Assembly (NCBI RefSeq): GCF_000350225.1
Contig: NW_005178991.1
Location: 124,001 to 188,000 of the forward strand
Length of the DNA: 64,000 bases
Reading direction: 5' to 3'
Origin: Chondrus crispus
Taxonomy: Eukaryota > Rhodophyta > Florideophyceae > Gigartinales > Gigartinaceae
Notes under the pieces: generated by a model
Database searches by the model: none
What the model was told of the DNA's origin: nothing
What the model saw: only the letters and a program-made list of their open reading frames with translations
Position numbers and translations under genes: made by a program
Part shown: positions 22,017-31,455 of the stretch, in pieces
Layout of the letters: each line of letters begins with the position of its first letter
Numbering within the stretch: the stretch's first letter is position 1

Positions 22017-23392
22017 ATGACTGTCTTCTCCGAGCTGGACGTCACGCCCTCCGCGACTTTCTCGACGCTCCAGTCGGGCAGCGAGGTCGTGAACGCCCTC
22101 ATCGTCGCCCTGTTCACTGTCTTCATCATCTCCAACATCGTCTCCGTCGTCACCAAGCTCGTGTACACCGCGCACGAGTTATCCTTTTCCTACGCCGCCC
22201 TCCTGCGCGCCTTCATCTTCACCAACTCGGACGACCCTCTGCGCCTCATCTCGTGGCTGCGCCACAACTACACCTACAAGGACCGCGCCGCCGCGCGCTA
22301 CCGCAACGCCCTCAAGCCCGCCCGCCTCCTCTTCCCCGTCTTCGCCCGCCTCATCATCCTCGCCGTCTCCATCGCCTCGGTTGCCATCGCCGTCCCCGGC
22401 ACCAAGCAGCTGCCGGCGTGCACGCCGGACCACCGCCTCGTCATCGATGCTTCGGCCCCCGCGCCCGCCGCCCCGCTCAACCGCGTGTGCGCCGACCTGC
22501 AGCTGAGCACGCGCCTCGGCCAGCTGCGCTCGTCGGCGTCGTACTGCTCGTGCGCCGTCTCGATCAGCCTCACACCTGAGCAGCTGGAGTCGGTAAGCGC
22601 GATCTTTGAGGGCGGCCGCAGCGTGATTTTCACGGAGTACTCCGGCGACGGCGAGAGGAACTCGGTCATCTATAGCCGCGGGCTGGGCGCCCGCCACCGA
22701 TTCTACGTCGTGTGGAAGCGTGACGCCATAGACCGGGCGCCGCTCTTCTCTGACATGGCCAATCTCGACCACGACGCGCACATCGACGTAATCAGCACGG
22801 CTCTGTCGCAAGCCACGCGCCAAGACTGCTCCGTCCTCTTGAGGACCGAACGTGAAGACGACCCCTCCGCGAAAATCGCCCTCGTTAACTGCGAATTCGA
22901 CACCGGCGACCTCATCCCCGTCGTAGAAAGCTACGTGACCAACGCCCTGAAGTGGGAGCCGCTGCCCAGCGGCACGGTGGACGTCCGTCTGGACAAGGCG
23001 GCGGCGTCGCCGGCGACGAACGAGTGCCCTGTGACGGTGCTCGTCTCGCGGCCGATCGTGAACATCCTGCCGCTGGGGCTGACGCTACTCCTCCTCCTCG
23101 TCGTCAACGTACTCGTGAGCGTGTACACGTCGCGGCGCGGCAACGCGTTCGACGCGGGGTTCCACCTCGTGAAGGAGGCGCTCGGGCACGACACGACGTC
23201 CAACCCGCTGGAAGAGAACACGAACCGGGACGAGGCGATGGAGCTGCCGCTGCGCAAGTGGCGGTGCGGGCGCGGCGCGGCGCACATGGGCTTCATCGGG
23301 CGCGAGGGCGACGTGCCCGTGGCCGGGTTCGACGGCACGACCAACGTGTGCGGGTGCAACCGGGTGGCGACTAGAGATCGAGCGCGCCGCCG
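22017..23392 (+). CDS. Multi-pass membrane protein of unknown function (partial, runs into gap)
   Basis: The visible part is about 458 codons. It has three hydrophobic segments: about residues 27-52 (ALIVALFTVFIISNIVSVVT), 103-127 (LLFPVFARLIILAVSIASVAI) and 342-362 (NILPLGLTLLLLLVVNVLVS). A Cys-containing, probably non-cytosolic domain of about 210 residues lies between the second and third (CTPDHR, VCADLQ, YCSCAV, QDCSVL, NCEFDT). The tail after the third segment is hydrophilic. Codon use is far more GC-biased than in its neighbours, and it has no intron. The 115-N gap removes the end; the frame after the gap is not trustworthy. I do not recognise the family. Confidence 0.7.
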
Positions 23393-23507
23393 NNNNNNNN
23401 NNNNNNNNNNNNNNNNNNNNNNNNNNNNNNNNNNNNNNNNNNNNNNNNNNNNNNNNNNNNNNNNNNNNNNNNNNNNNNNNNNNNNNNNNNNNNNNNNNNN
23501 NNNNNNN
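23393..23507. other. Assembly gap (115 N)
   Basis: A run of N interrupts the 3' part of the membrane-protein gene in a very GC-rich context, which probably caused the gap. Confidence 0.97.
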
Positions 23508-23921
23508 TGCAAATGGTCGGGCCCGCCCCGGGGCCGGGGACGCGGTGTGTGGTTGCGGGGGCGGGGTATAAGAAGGCTCGCGCGTGCCGCGAGCTGGGGG
23601 GTGCCGACGGTTGGGACGAGCGCCAGCAGGGCGGAAGACAAAAGTAGATGGCTGTAGGTTGGCGCTGCTGGCGGAGGGGGTGAGGTGCTGGACGGTGGTG
23701 TCCTTCGAAACAGGTTCTAGATTGACTGGTGCGTTGCAACTTGCTTGCAAGTTGCAAGTTGTAGGTTCTAGACTGAAGGGTGTTTTTTATCAACGGGAAT
23801 GGGTGAGAGCGACTTGTGCAATACGGTATAACAGACAGAGGGGGCGCCACCGTCTGTCGCGAGAGGGAGAGACACACGCAAGCAGGAAGACTTTCATTCA
23901 ATGTCGTTTGGAACGACCCTA
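23508..23921. other. Sequence after the gap, no reliable gene
   Basis: It starts in GC-rich DNA with a GGGCGGGGTATAAGAAGG stretch that looks like a GC box plus TATA element, then becomes ordinary. It may hold the 3' end of the membrane-protein gene. A short self-complementary AACTTGCTTGCAAGTT-type repeat is present near 23740. Confidence 0.35.
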
Positions 23922-24347
23922 TTATACGGGTACATGCAAGGACGGACTATCTGTATCGCTGTCGAAGTGAGTGGAGTAGCGTAGGCAGATATTCGTCTGA
24001 GTACAAAGAACGCGACGGTCCGCCAGAAGTGTTCTGAGACGTTTGTAAATTTCTGAGTAGGTAACGATATCAGGGTGTGCGAAGTCTATGGAGGTGATTT
24101 CATCTTGAATCGCGAGTCTCAGCATCTCTCCTTGAAGTTCTGGCACAGCTTCGTAGTCCACAAACAGATTCCTGAGTCCGGTCTGTCTTCCATTTAAGAG
24201 TGTAATTCCTCGCCAGTATCTTGTGGTGCCGTCCAGCATTCCTGCGTTGTCGTGAGACGTACCGCAGTTCGGGCCACCTGCAGCTCTGACTCGATTCCCT
24301 GAGTTGGGAACGGCATCTTCAGGGTTGGTATTTTTATTGTCGGTCAT
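23922..24347 (-). CDS. Hypothetical protein, 141 residues
   Basis: An ATG-started frame encodes a polar protein (MTDNKNTNPEDAVPNSG at the start) with no motif I recognise. It sits just downstream of the DIRS-like element on the same strand and could be the 5' gag part of another YR retrotransposon or a chance frame. No start-context or domain evidence settles this. Confidence 0.3.
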   Translation of the reverse strand: MTDNKNTNPEDAVPNSGNRVRAAGGPNCGTSHDNAGMLDGTTRYWRGITLLNGRQTGLRNLFVDYEAVPELQGEMLRLAIQDEITSIDFAHPDIVTYSEIYKRLRTLLADRRVLCTQTNICLRYSTHFDSDTDSPSLHVPV

Positions 24348-24756
24348 GTTGAAAAGGTTTTACCTTTATTCTCGAATGTCGATAAAACAGTTGCTCTTAG
24401 TCTGCACGGAAGCAGATCACTCACGAGAGTAGCGCAGGTTGGAACGTTCAAGCTTCTCGCACAGGCGAGGAAGCAATACTTGCAAACAAAACAAGTTTAT
24501 TGTTGTAAATCTCAAAACGTTCCACCTCTCCCTTCGCATACACCATCCCGATAAAGCTCTCCCACTTAAATGCTGACACACACTGTCTCTACCACCGCCC
24601 TCCTCTACTTGAACCACAAATACCTCCAACTTGTTCGGAGGTACTTGCTTTTCTTCTTCTTGTCTTCTTCTCTAGGTCTTCTTCTTGTTCTCTACTACGC
24701 GGTGATGAGGGGATGCACCGAATCCCACGCGCCAAATGTTACTCCAAACTCCCAGC

Positions 24757-25757
24757 CTAACTCGGGCGCGGCACGTTGAACGAGTGCATCGCATTGGTAT
24801 AAACCGTCTGAAAAGATGCTCGTTGAGCCAGGGTCGAGGCATTCAGCGCCTCGTATAACTTGTGAAGCTGTAGATATAACTTGAAATTATGGTCTCTTTG
24901 CCATCGTCCTCTAAACTTGATGGCTTGATCGTCCAAGCGTGAGAACAGCTTGTCTGTGGTGGCTCCTCCAAAACGAAGCATGTAGGGAGTTACTCGAAAA
25001 GGTAACTTTAGTCTACTTGATGCCGCCCGTAACTGAGCCCGGAATCGGGCGGGTGGCAGCGGGAATAACTCATCTTGTCCGACTAGGGTTGCTGTCTAAA
25101 CTAGTCACTCGAGCAACATTCATTCGGAGCGGATTCGGAGAAGATAAGGCCGGATTGTAACCGATTCATTTCGGCCTCTTTTGCTGATCTTGATACTCAT
25201 GGTTCCATAATGAGGCTGTTCTTGATCGGGCGAGAGCAAAACCACGTCACTGACTTGGAGTTGTAGAAGGTCCCCCAACCGAAGAAATCCGTCGAAGAGC
25301 AGTAGGAGCCCTTTCCCGGTCACCGGGTTTCCATGGGCGAATAGGTCGAAGGCCAAACCGTAAACTACGATCTCGGGGCAGACCCCATGGTGCTTGACTG
25401 GTCGTGTAAGCCCCCACTCTTTCGTACTCTGGGTGGATAATAGTAGCTTTCCTTTGACGGCAGGTAAGAAGAATTCCAGTGCTGATTGGCTTGGGCAACT
25501 CCGGCTGGCTTGAGAGTGCTGTTTGAGTAGAAAAACTCAATACAGTAGCGAGTGAAAAGGAGGTGGTCATTTTCTTCTGCAGTTCCACACTGTCGTGTTG
25601 CTGGAGGCAGTTTTTCGAGCCTGGTGAAGAGGTATTTTAGATGTTTCTTATATGTTTGTAGAGTGGATTCCTTGACTCTCCGGTCGGCGAGGTCATTGGA
25701 GCCTCGAGGGGCCATCGGCGGGATTAAGTGCGCTAGGCACGTAAAATATTTCTGCAA
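24757..25757 (-). pseudogene. Tyrosine recombinase of the DIRS-like element
   Basis: The core-binding part is seen in RRVKESTLQTYKKHLKYLF. The catalytic part has GFLRLGDLLQLQVSDV with the first catalytic Arg, ISKRGRNESVTI, and, after a frame break, FRVTPYMLRFGGATTD. That is the box II region, with the usual His of RHGGAT replaced by Phe. GRWQRD...LYLQL follows, with the likely nucleophilic Tyr. At least two frame breaks separate these pieces (near 25380 and 25120-25070). In YR retrotransposons this enzyme integrates circular DNA without target duplication. Confidence 0.72.
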
Positions 25758-25855
25758 TTAAACATCCCACGAGGAGCAAGGAGGCCACTCTTCTACAAAT
25801 TCGATTGAAGCTTCTTACCCGGCTACGACCTTTTGCGCAAGGCACCGAGTAAAGC

Positions 25856-27286
25856 TTAATTGTCCACAAAGATGATTATTCTTCTACCATGATTGGCTGT
25901 TGACCGAAGGAACCATCGTAACGCTAGGATGAGAGCCTTCCCTTCCAATATGTGTATTAGGAGAGACACTATCCATTGGTGTCGGATCGCTACATTCCAA
26001 TTCTGGTCCCCAATCCAAGTATGTTGATCTTTCAGTTTTGTTTGACAAAGGGTTAGGGCTTCTTTTGTAATGCTATAAACGACCCCGCCTCCGGTCAGAC
26101 TAGCGTCGGTACAGAGGACAAGTTCACTAAAAGGTTTGTTAAGCGACGTCCGGATTAGCGGCGATAACTGGACCAAGAGGCGAAGTTCGTTTCGGGCTTC
26201 TGAGCTAGCTGGAACTGCCTGGACGTCTTTAGCCGCCAACTCGTATACTTTCTGCAAGACTGAGAAGAGGGGTCGTCGTAATAGTATGAACCAAGCCCAT
26301 TTACCGATGATACTCTGCAGTCCTCGAATGGGCCACGATCTTCTCTCCTCGAACTCCTTTGTGTGATGTATCAATTCTTTGATCTTGATTGCTTTAGGGA
26401 ACAGATCCCCGTTATGGTGTACCTCAATCCCTAGAACCTCATTGAAGGTGCTCCTGTTTGGCCAGGATACTTTCCGAGGCTTCGCCGATAGTCCACTTGC
26501 TGCCGATTGCTCCATCACAGCTCTCAGGTATTCCTTGGCTTCTTCTTCATTCGTTCCAAGGGAAAAGTAGTCATCCACGTAGGCACCAAAGTTGAGCCCC
26601 GAAATGACGATGGATCGCCTGATCCATCGTGTCATCGGAAGCCCCGCTTTCTCTCGGATTCTTAAGTGCACGTTCTGGGCGATATATACCGAATGGAACC
26701 AACCCATTGGCATCGAATTTATGACGGGGTAGAGGAACCGTCCTTCGTGGCTCAACCCCGGGAGCCCCAGGTAGGTTCGAAAGCACCCAGGGATTCGCAT
26801 ACGGTGATATTGGTTATCCATATCTGATTTGGCAACATACAATCTCTGTCCGTCTGGGAGGTATAACCGTGCTAGATGCCCAGGATTAGGCAGCTCTATC
26901 GTTAGAGGTGCAGCGAAGAAGCTGTTCGCATTTCTCGCATCGATGATGAGCCGCTGCTGTTCCTTGTCGCTTTTTGGCAAGGCAAAGACCCCATTTAGTA
27001 CCTTTGGACGCCTTTTTACCAACGTAATTAGTCCGGCGTCCCTCAGTTTAAAAATGAGGGTCCGGTAATCGTTATCCCTGATGCCACAGAACGGTTTTGC
27101 CGTTCGTCTTAGAAAGGCGTCTTCATGAAGTATTCGACTCTTGCCGAGGTATGTCTCTTGTAATCCTTCTGGTAGTAGTGCAGTGAAGTCTGCCGAAGCC
27201 ACTAACCCACTTGCCGGTAACGACACTTTTTCTGGGTTTAGCCAAATCCATGTCCTCAAGTAGTTGTACTCGAAATCTAGTACCAC
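25856..27286 (-). pseudogene. Reverse transcriptase/RNase H of the DIRS-like element
   Basis: A 476-codon stretch contains RT (KSDMDNQYHRMRIP, then the catalytic YVDD in GAYVDDYFSLG) and RNase H (LCTDASLTGGG, LEGKALILALRW, IIIFVDN). It ends at a stop directly after VDN. Downstream, in a shifted frame around 25700-25745, the expected RNase H tail FYVPSALNPADGPSR is still readable, so the stop is a lesion. RNase H lies C-terminal to RT, and a recombinase follows. Confidence 0.85.
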
Positions 27287-27619
27287 TTTTCCACGGCCTC
27301 CTCCGCATCGAAATAATTTCGGCGGTATGAGGCCTTCCTCATGTCTTGCAAGAATGTGCTCGCCAGGCGCTGAAAGGCGTTGCCTGATTGCACCCGTAAA
27401 GGCACGGGCCGGATGCTCCCGGTGTACAGGGAGTTTAGCCTACGTAGCAGCCCATTTGTAACCTCGGCGATGGTTTCCCTCCCCTTTCGGCGTTGCTGTC
27501 TCCATGAACTTCCTCACCCTCCATTCCGTTCCGCGTGTTCGGAACTCCCTACAGGAAGGGGCAGAACATCCCGCGCGTTCATCGAATATAAATTAATGTT
27601 GTTGTTGTCATTGTTTTTC

Positions 27620-28725
27620 TTAATCATCTCCGTCTCCCTGCTTACGCAGAGCAGACTTAGACTTCGTACTCACAGCCAGTTCTTTGCGCAACTTCAATGA
27701 CTTGTGGAGTTTCCTCCTCATGCTCTCGCTGATCAGGTCCTCCTGATCTTCCTCTAGCTCGCGGGCAGCATCCCAATTCCCGGTCTTATCTGCAATTACC
27801 ACTGCCGTTAGCGTTCGGAGGGAAACCTCTACCGCCAGTTCGTTCTTGGCACGGATCACCCCCATCGAACTTAAAAGGCAGTCAACAATTTTTGCAAGGG
27901 TAGTTGCTTCGCGTCGGTTACGCAATCCTCCAAGTTGTCTTGCTTCCACCCATGCCGACACCGTTGGGTAGTTGTCAAGGCCTTCAGCAGCATCGTCTCT
28001 CCCTCGAGGTTGTCAACCAATAGCGATTGCCCCGGGAACAGTTGCTCTGCCAACCCGGCCCAGAACCTCGCATTATCCCGCCTTCTCGCTGAACCTTGTC
28101 GACGTCGCTCGTTTCGATAATCGTCCGAGTCGTCCGAGTCGGATCCTGACGGGGAACCATCTCCGTCTGGTGCGGGCCCGCTACCCATCGCAGCTCGAAG
28201 TTCTTTGAGTAGATCGGGCTTTGCCTGCTTCCTGTTTTTCCTTTGCGAGCTGATTTCAAATTCTGGACGTCCTTCTGAACCTTCTTTCTTCTTCTGTCAT
28301 GCCCGCATTCCTCTTAATATCGAAAGGACTTCCTTCATGCTCCCGGTGGGAACATTACTTTTTGTAGGCACCATCTCTTCCACTTCATCTTCAATCTCAG
28401 AATACCCGACTGACTCTAACTCCTCCTCTCCCTCTTCCTCAACTTCCGTTCCCGGGTTGGACCGCCCCTCGCTGCGTTTCTTAGCACGGATACCGCTCGC
28501 GCGAGCCTCCGCCACCGACTCTGACGGGTACTGTCCCCCGTACAGCCCCGACAGCAAATCGTCGGGGCGCCCTTCTTCGGGCACCCCTTCGTACTCCTTC
28601 CGAATGGCCTTCAATAAAGCCTTCTTAAATTTGGCTTGTTCTCCGAGGAAACCTGCAAGGTTTGCTTCCAACCCAGTCCAGACCATCCCTTGGCCATCAG
28701 CCCCACGTCCCTTGATCCTTGTCAT
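27620..28725 (-). pseudogene. Gag-like region of the DIRS-like element
   Basis: Three overlapping frames together give a gag-like protein. The N-terminal part (MTRIKGRGADGQG...) has an acidic stretch (EVEEEGEEELESV). A middle part (GSDSDDSDDYRNERRRQGSARRRDNARF) follows. The C-terminal part (EARQLGGLRNRREATTLAKIVDCLL) ends at 27620. Frame changes near 28290 and 27935 break it. The assignment rests on position and on Arg/acidic-rich composition. Confidence 0.5.
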
Positions 28726-29552
28726 CAGGGACTTGCAATATGTATTTGTGGCATGTCATATACCTCTCATGAATAGTCAACTCAAACTACTCAGAGGGCC
28801 GCTTTCACCCACGGCTAAAGCTTGGTCGATTTGGGAGGGCTGCTCCCGACTGAGCTCGAGACTGAAAAGTCCAGTCGTCACCTGACCCCCATACTAGTGT
28901 AACAAGGTCCAGGCCTCGTATTCCCAGCGCCCTTGGTCTACAATTGCTTGCATCCCAATTGCCACTGCGGAACTTTCGCAGTATTTTCCTTGTTTCGTCC
29001 TCTGACCCCTCATAGGCCGAGTCATACGGGCAGCTTGGTACCCGCGCTTTTCCCTGTTCTGCTGTAACAACAGAGAACAGTTTTCTCTTCTCTCTGACCT
29101 GGTGTCAGCTTAATCGTAGTTGTAACCTGACATATTGTAGCTTACCAAAGCAGAACCCAAACTCATATGAGCCACGGACGCGAGCCCCATTATAGCCGAA
29201 GGTGAGCCTCATCCGCCGAAACAGGTAGTATCGCGAAGATAGCGGCTCGTAATATGGCAAGGAACTCACACCACTACGCTACTTTGGCTGTCTCACGACG
29301 TTTATGTCCACACCAATGGGGGACAGCTAAAGATAGGTACGTTACGATCAAACCTCCGTCAGGCCTATGTTTGTGGTTATAAAGAAAGTATACTTAAAAA
29401 TTGTGCGCGTTTGTGAGAGGAAACCCTGTCCAGGAATCACAGCCCTGACTTACCCCGTTAGCCGGATTATTACTAATCCGCCCAGTCGACACCACGTGGA
29501 GGTGGGGTAAAAATTTTGTCGACCAACACAACCAGGCGTCTTGCTTTGTCTT
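28726..29552. other. Intergenic stretch between the DIRS-like and copia elements
   Basis: No recognised gene. It may include the 5' untranslated and terminal part of the DIRS-like element. The last bases (GTCTT) are the left target duplication of the copia element. Confidence 0.4.
29548..29552. repeat. Target-site duplication GTCTT (left) of the copia element
   Basis: It matches 34416-34420 exactly and abuts the 5' LTR. Confidence 0.9.
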
Positions 29553-29692
29553 TGTCATGATAGCTATAGTCAGCCATACGTGTCCACGTAACACACGCAC
29601 ACACGCCGCTCGTCATGCGACGGCGGCGTCTGCCTCTTAGGGCGATCCGGCTTCGAGCGGACAATAAACGAGGTATCGTTCCTTGCACCACA
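29553..29692 (+). repeat. 5' LTR of the copia element
   Basis: Starts TGTCATGATAG, ends CCTTGCACCACA and carries an AATAAA at 29663-29668. The next bases (GGTTATGGACCC) would be the primer-binding site. It differs from the 3' LTR by a handful of substitutions. Confidence 0.92.
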
Positions 29693-30006
29693 GGTTATGG
29701 ACCCGACATCGCACCCGCTGCAACATGATCACCCCCTCCACCACGACGCCCACAACGTCACCACCACCACCAACCTCACAACTTACCCGCACCCACCGAC
29801 CGACAAAACAAAACCCCAGATCTCGAGTACCGACCCCCGCCTCCGCTGTCCAGCGTCGAAGGCCCCAACTCAGATACGCCTCCACAACACAGTGTTGAGT
29901 GCGAAACAACCCCTCCCACCACACCCCAACTCCCGTTCCCCACCAACCCCTTGAGTGCGAAGAATCCCCTCCCGCTGCCCCACGCCCCGACCAAACACCG
30001 ACCGCA

Positions 30007-30900
30007 ATGACTCAGGCAGGCCGATCCCCTTCTGACGAAGGAAAACTCATCGGAAAACTACCCATCTTGCTACCAAACGGAAACAATTACCACATATGGT
30101 ACCAAAAAATCCAAGACATCTTCGTAATCAACAACATGGAGAACATCCTAAACCCTCATGCCTCACCGCCAGCACCAGGAGATCCACTCTACATCAATCA
30201 CCGCCGGAACTCCGCCTACCTCCGCATGGCGATAGTGAGCAGTCTCCCACAAGAACTCTCTTCCGCTATCGAATTGGAGCTCAACACCTCCCCACTGCAG
30301 CTCACCGAAGCAATCAAGAACCACTTCACGGAGTCCACGTCCATCGCTCACACGATCCTCCGCCAGGAAGGGCAAAGAACAAAATTAGCCATGACCGACT
30401 CTCTCGACACTTACCTCCAAACACACAGAAATATACGCCTACGAATGCGTCTGGCAGACTACCCCCGCATTCAAGAGGACGAATCAACCACCATCGATTT
30501 CATGATCCAAGGACTAGACATGCACGAAACTTTCAAACACTTCCACGACAGGTGGATCGAAACCGACACAATGCCAACCACAATAAAAAACCTCGATCGC
30601 CGTCTCAACTCTGTACAAGCCCGTGTCACAGAAAAAGACATCACAACCGCCACAACGCCACAAGGAATCCAGAGTACACCAACATCCCCAAAACCCCCAG
30701 CACAAAACGACGAAACACGTCGTTACCTCGGGCGAGGACATGGGCGAGGACGTGCCCAACCCCCGTGGCCCCGCCCATGGACCCTGCACCCGCCCGCATA
30801 CACACAACCACCCTTCTACGGTTACGTCCCCCCACAGTACCCCACACCATGGGTTCCTCACACCGCGGCCCAACCTCGCGGTACACCCCTAATCCCCTAA
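30007..30900 (+). CDS. Copia gag
   Basis: From MTQAGRSPSDEGK the protein shows the copia-type gag (UBN2-like): NGNNYHIWYQKIQDIF at the start, followed by a conserved helical region around ELSSAIELELNT. The C-terminal ~70 residues are rich in Pro, Arg, Gly and aromatic residues (RRYLGRGHGRGRAQ). No CCHC knuckle is visible. The frame is open upstream to 29899, but the ATG at 30007 starts the recognisable domain. Confidence 0.75.
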   Translation: MTQAGRSPSDEGKLIGKLPILLPNGNNYHIWYQKIQDIFVINNMENILNPHASPPAPGDPLYINHRRNSAYLRMAIVSSLPQELSSAIELELNTSPLQLTEAIKNHFTESTSIAHTILRQEGQRTKLAMTDSLDTYLQTHRNIRLRMRLADYPRIQEDESTTIDFMIQGLDMHETFKHFHDRWIETDTMPTTIKNLDRRLNSVQARVTEKDITTATTPQGIQSTPTSPKPPAQNDETRRYLGRGHGRGRAQPPWPRPWTLHPPAYTQPPFYGYVPPQYPTPWVPHTAAQPRGTPLIP

Positions 30901-30915
30901 TCCCTGCATACCAAC

Positions 30916-31455
30916 ATGATCACAGACGACGACCCAACAACCCTGCCCCAAGACACCATGGAACCAATACCCACTCACGGAAACGATGACTGTCATGGTA
31001 CGAAATTCGCACTGGACTCTGGCGCCTACCCGATGCACATTACCCGCCCCTCATCCAACATGCGCCCGCTTCGAAAAGTCCTGCGAACTAACACGGCCAC
31101 ATCCATTACCCCACCAGCCACGCATTCTGGTACACTGCAGATGCCGACGACCTGCAATAAGAAAATCTCCGTTCCAGCCATCGCAAACCCCGCAATCAAG
31201 ACCAACCTCGTCTCCGTACATGATGTCGCCCGCCAGTGGGGCACCGTAGTTTTCACGCCCCACCATGCCACAGTCATCAACACCAAAACAAGCCCCCACC
31301 ACACTGTCGCCACGGCTACGTTCTCCAAAGGCCTGTACTTCATCAACACCCCCAACCCTACTCTACAGACAAAAGCAGCGCGCACAATAACCACAACACC
31401 AAGACCCACTGCCAGCGACACCTCCCCGAGAAAGACACCCTCCGGTCCCTCCTGA
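30916..31455 (+). CDS. Copia aspartic protease and pre-integrase region
   Basis: KFALDSGAYPMHIT holds the D-S-G active site of copia proteases, and IKTNLVSVHDVARQWG is the following conserved helix. The frame stops at 31453-31455, before the integrase zinc region, where an intact copia would be continuous. Confidence 0.72.
   Translation: MITDDDPTTLPQDTMEPIPTHGNDDCHGTKFALDSGAYPMHITRPSSNMRPLRKVLRTNTATSITPPATHSGTLQMPTTCNKKISVPAIANPAIKTNLVSVHDVARQWGTVVFTPHHATVINTKTSPHHTVATATFSKGLYFINTPNPTLQTKAARTITTTPRPTASDTSPRKTPSGPS

Larger units (their letters stand above)
24757..28725 (-). mobile_element. DIRS-like tyrosine-recombinase retrotransposon, decayed
   Basis: In order on the minus strand are a gag-like region, an RT plus RNase H, and a tyrosine recombinase instead of a DDE integrase. 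This combination defines the DIRS/YR group. Several frameshifts and stops show it is dead. I did not find convincing terminal inverted or split direct repeats, so the limits given are only those of the coding remnants. Confidence 0.78.

Noticed and set aside
22179..22823. Minus-strand open frame opposite the membrane-protein gene
   Set aside because: Its Gly/Glu/Val/Arg-rich composition is the expected antisense of GC-rich codons. The plus frame has clear membrane segments.
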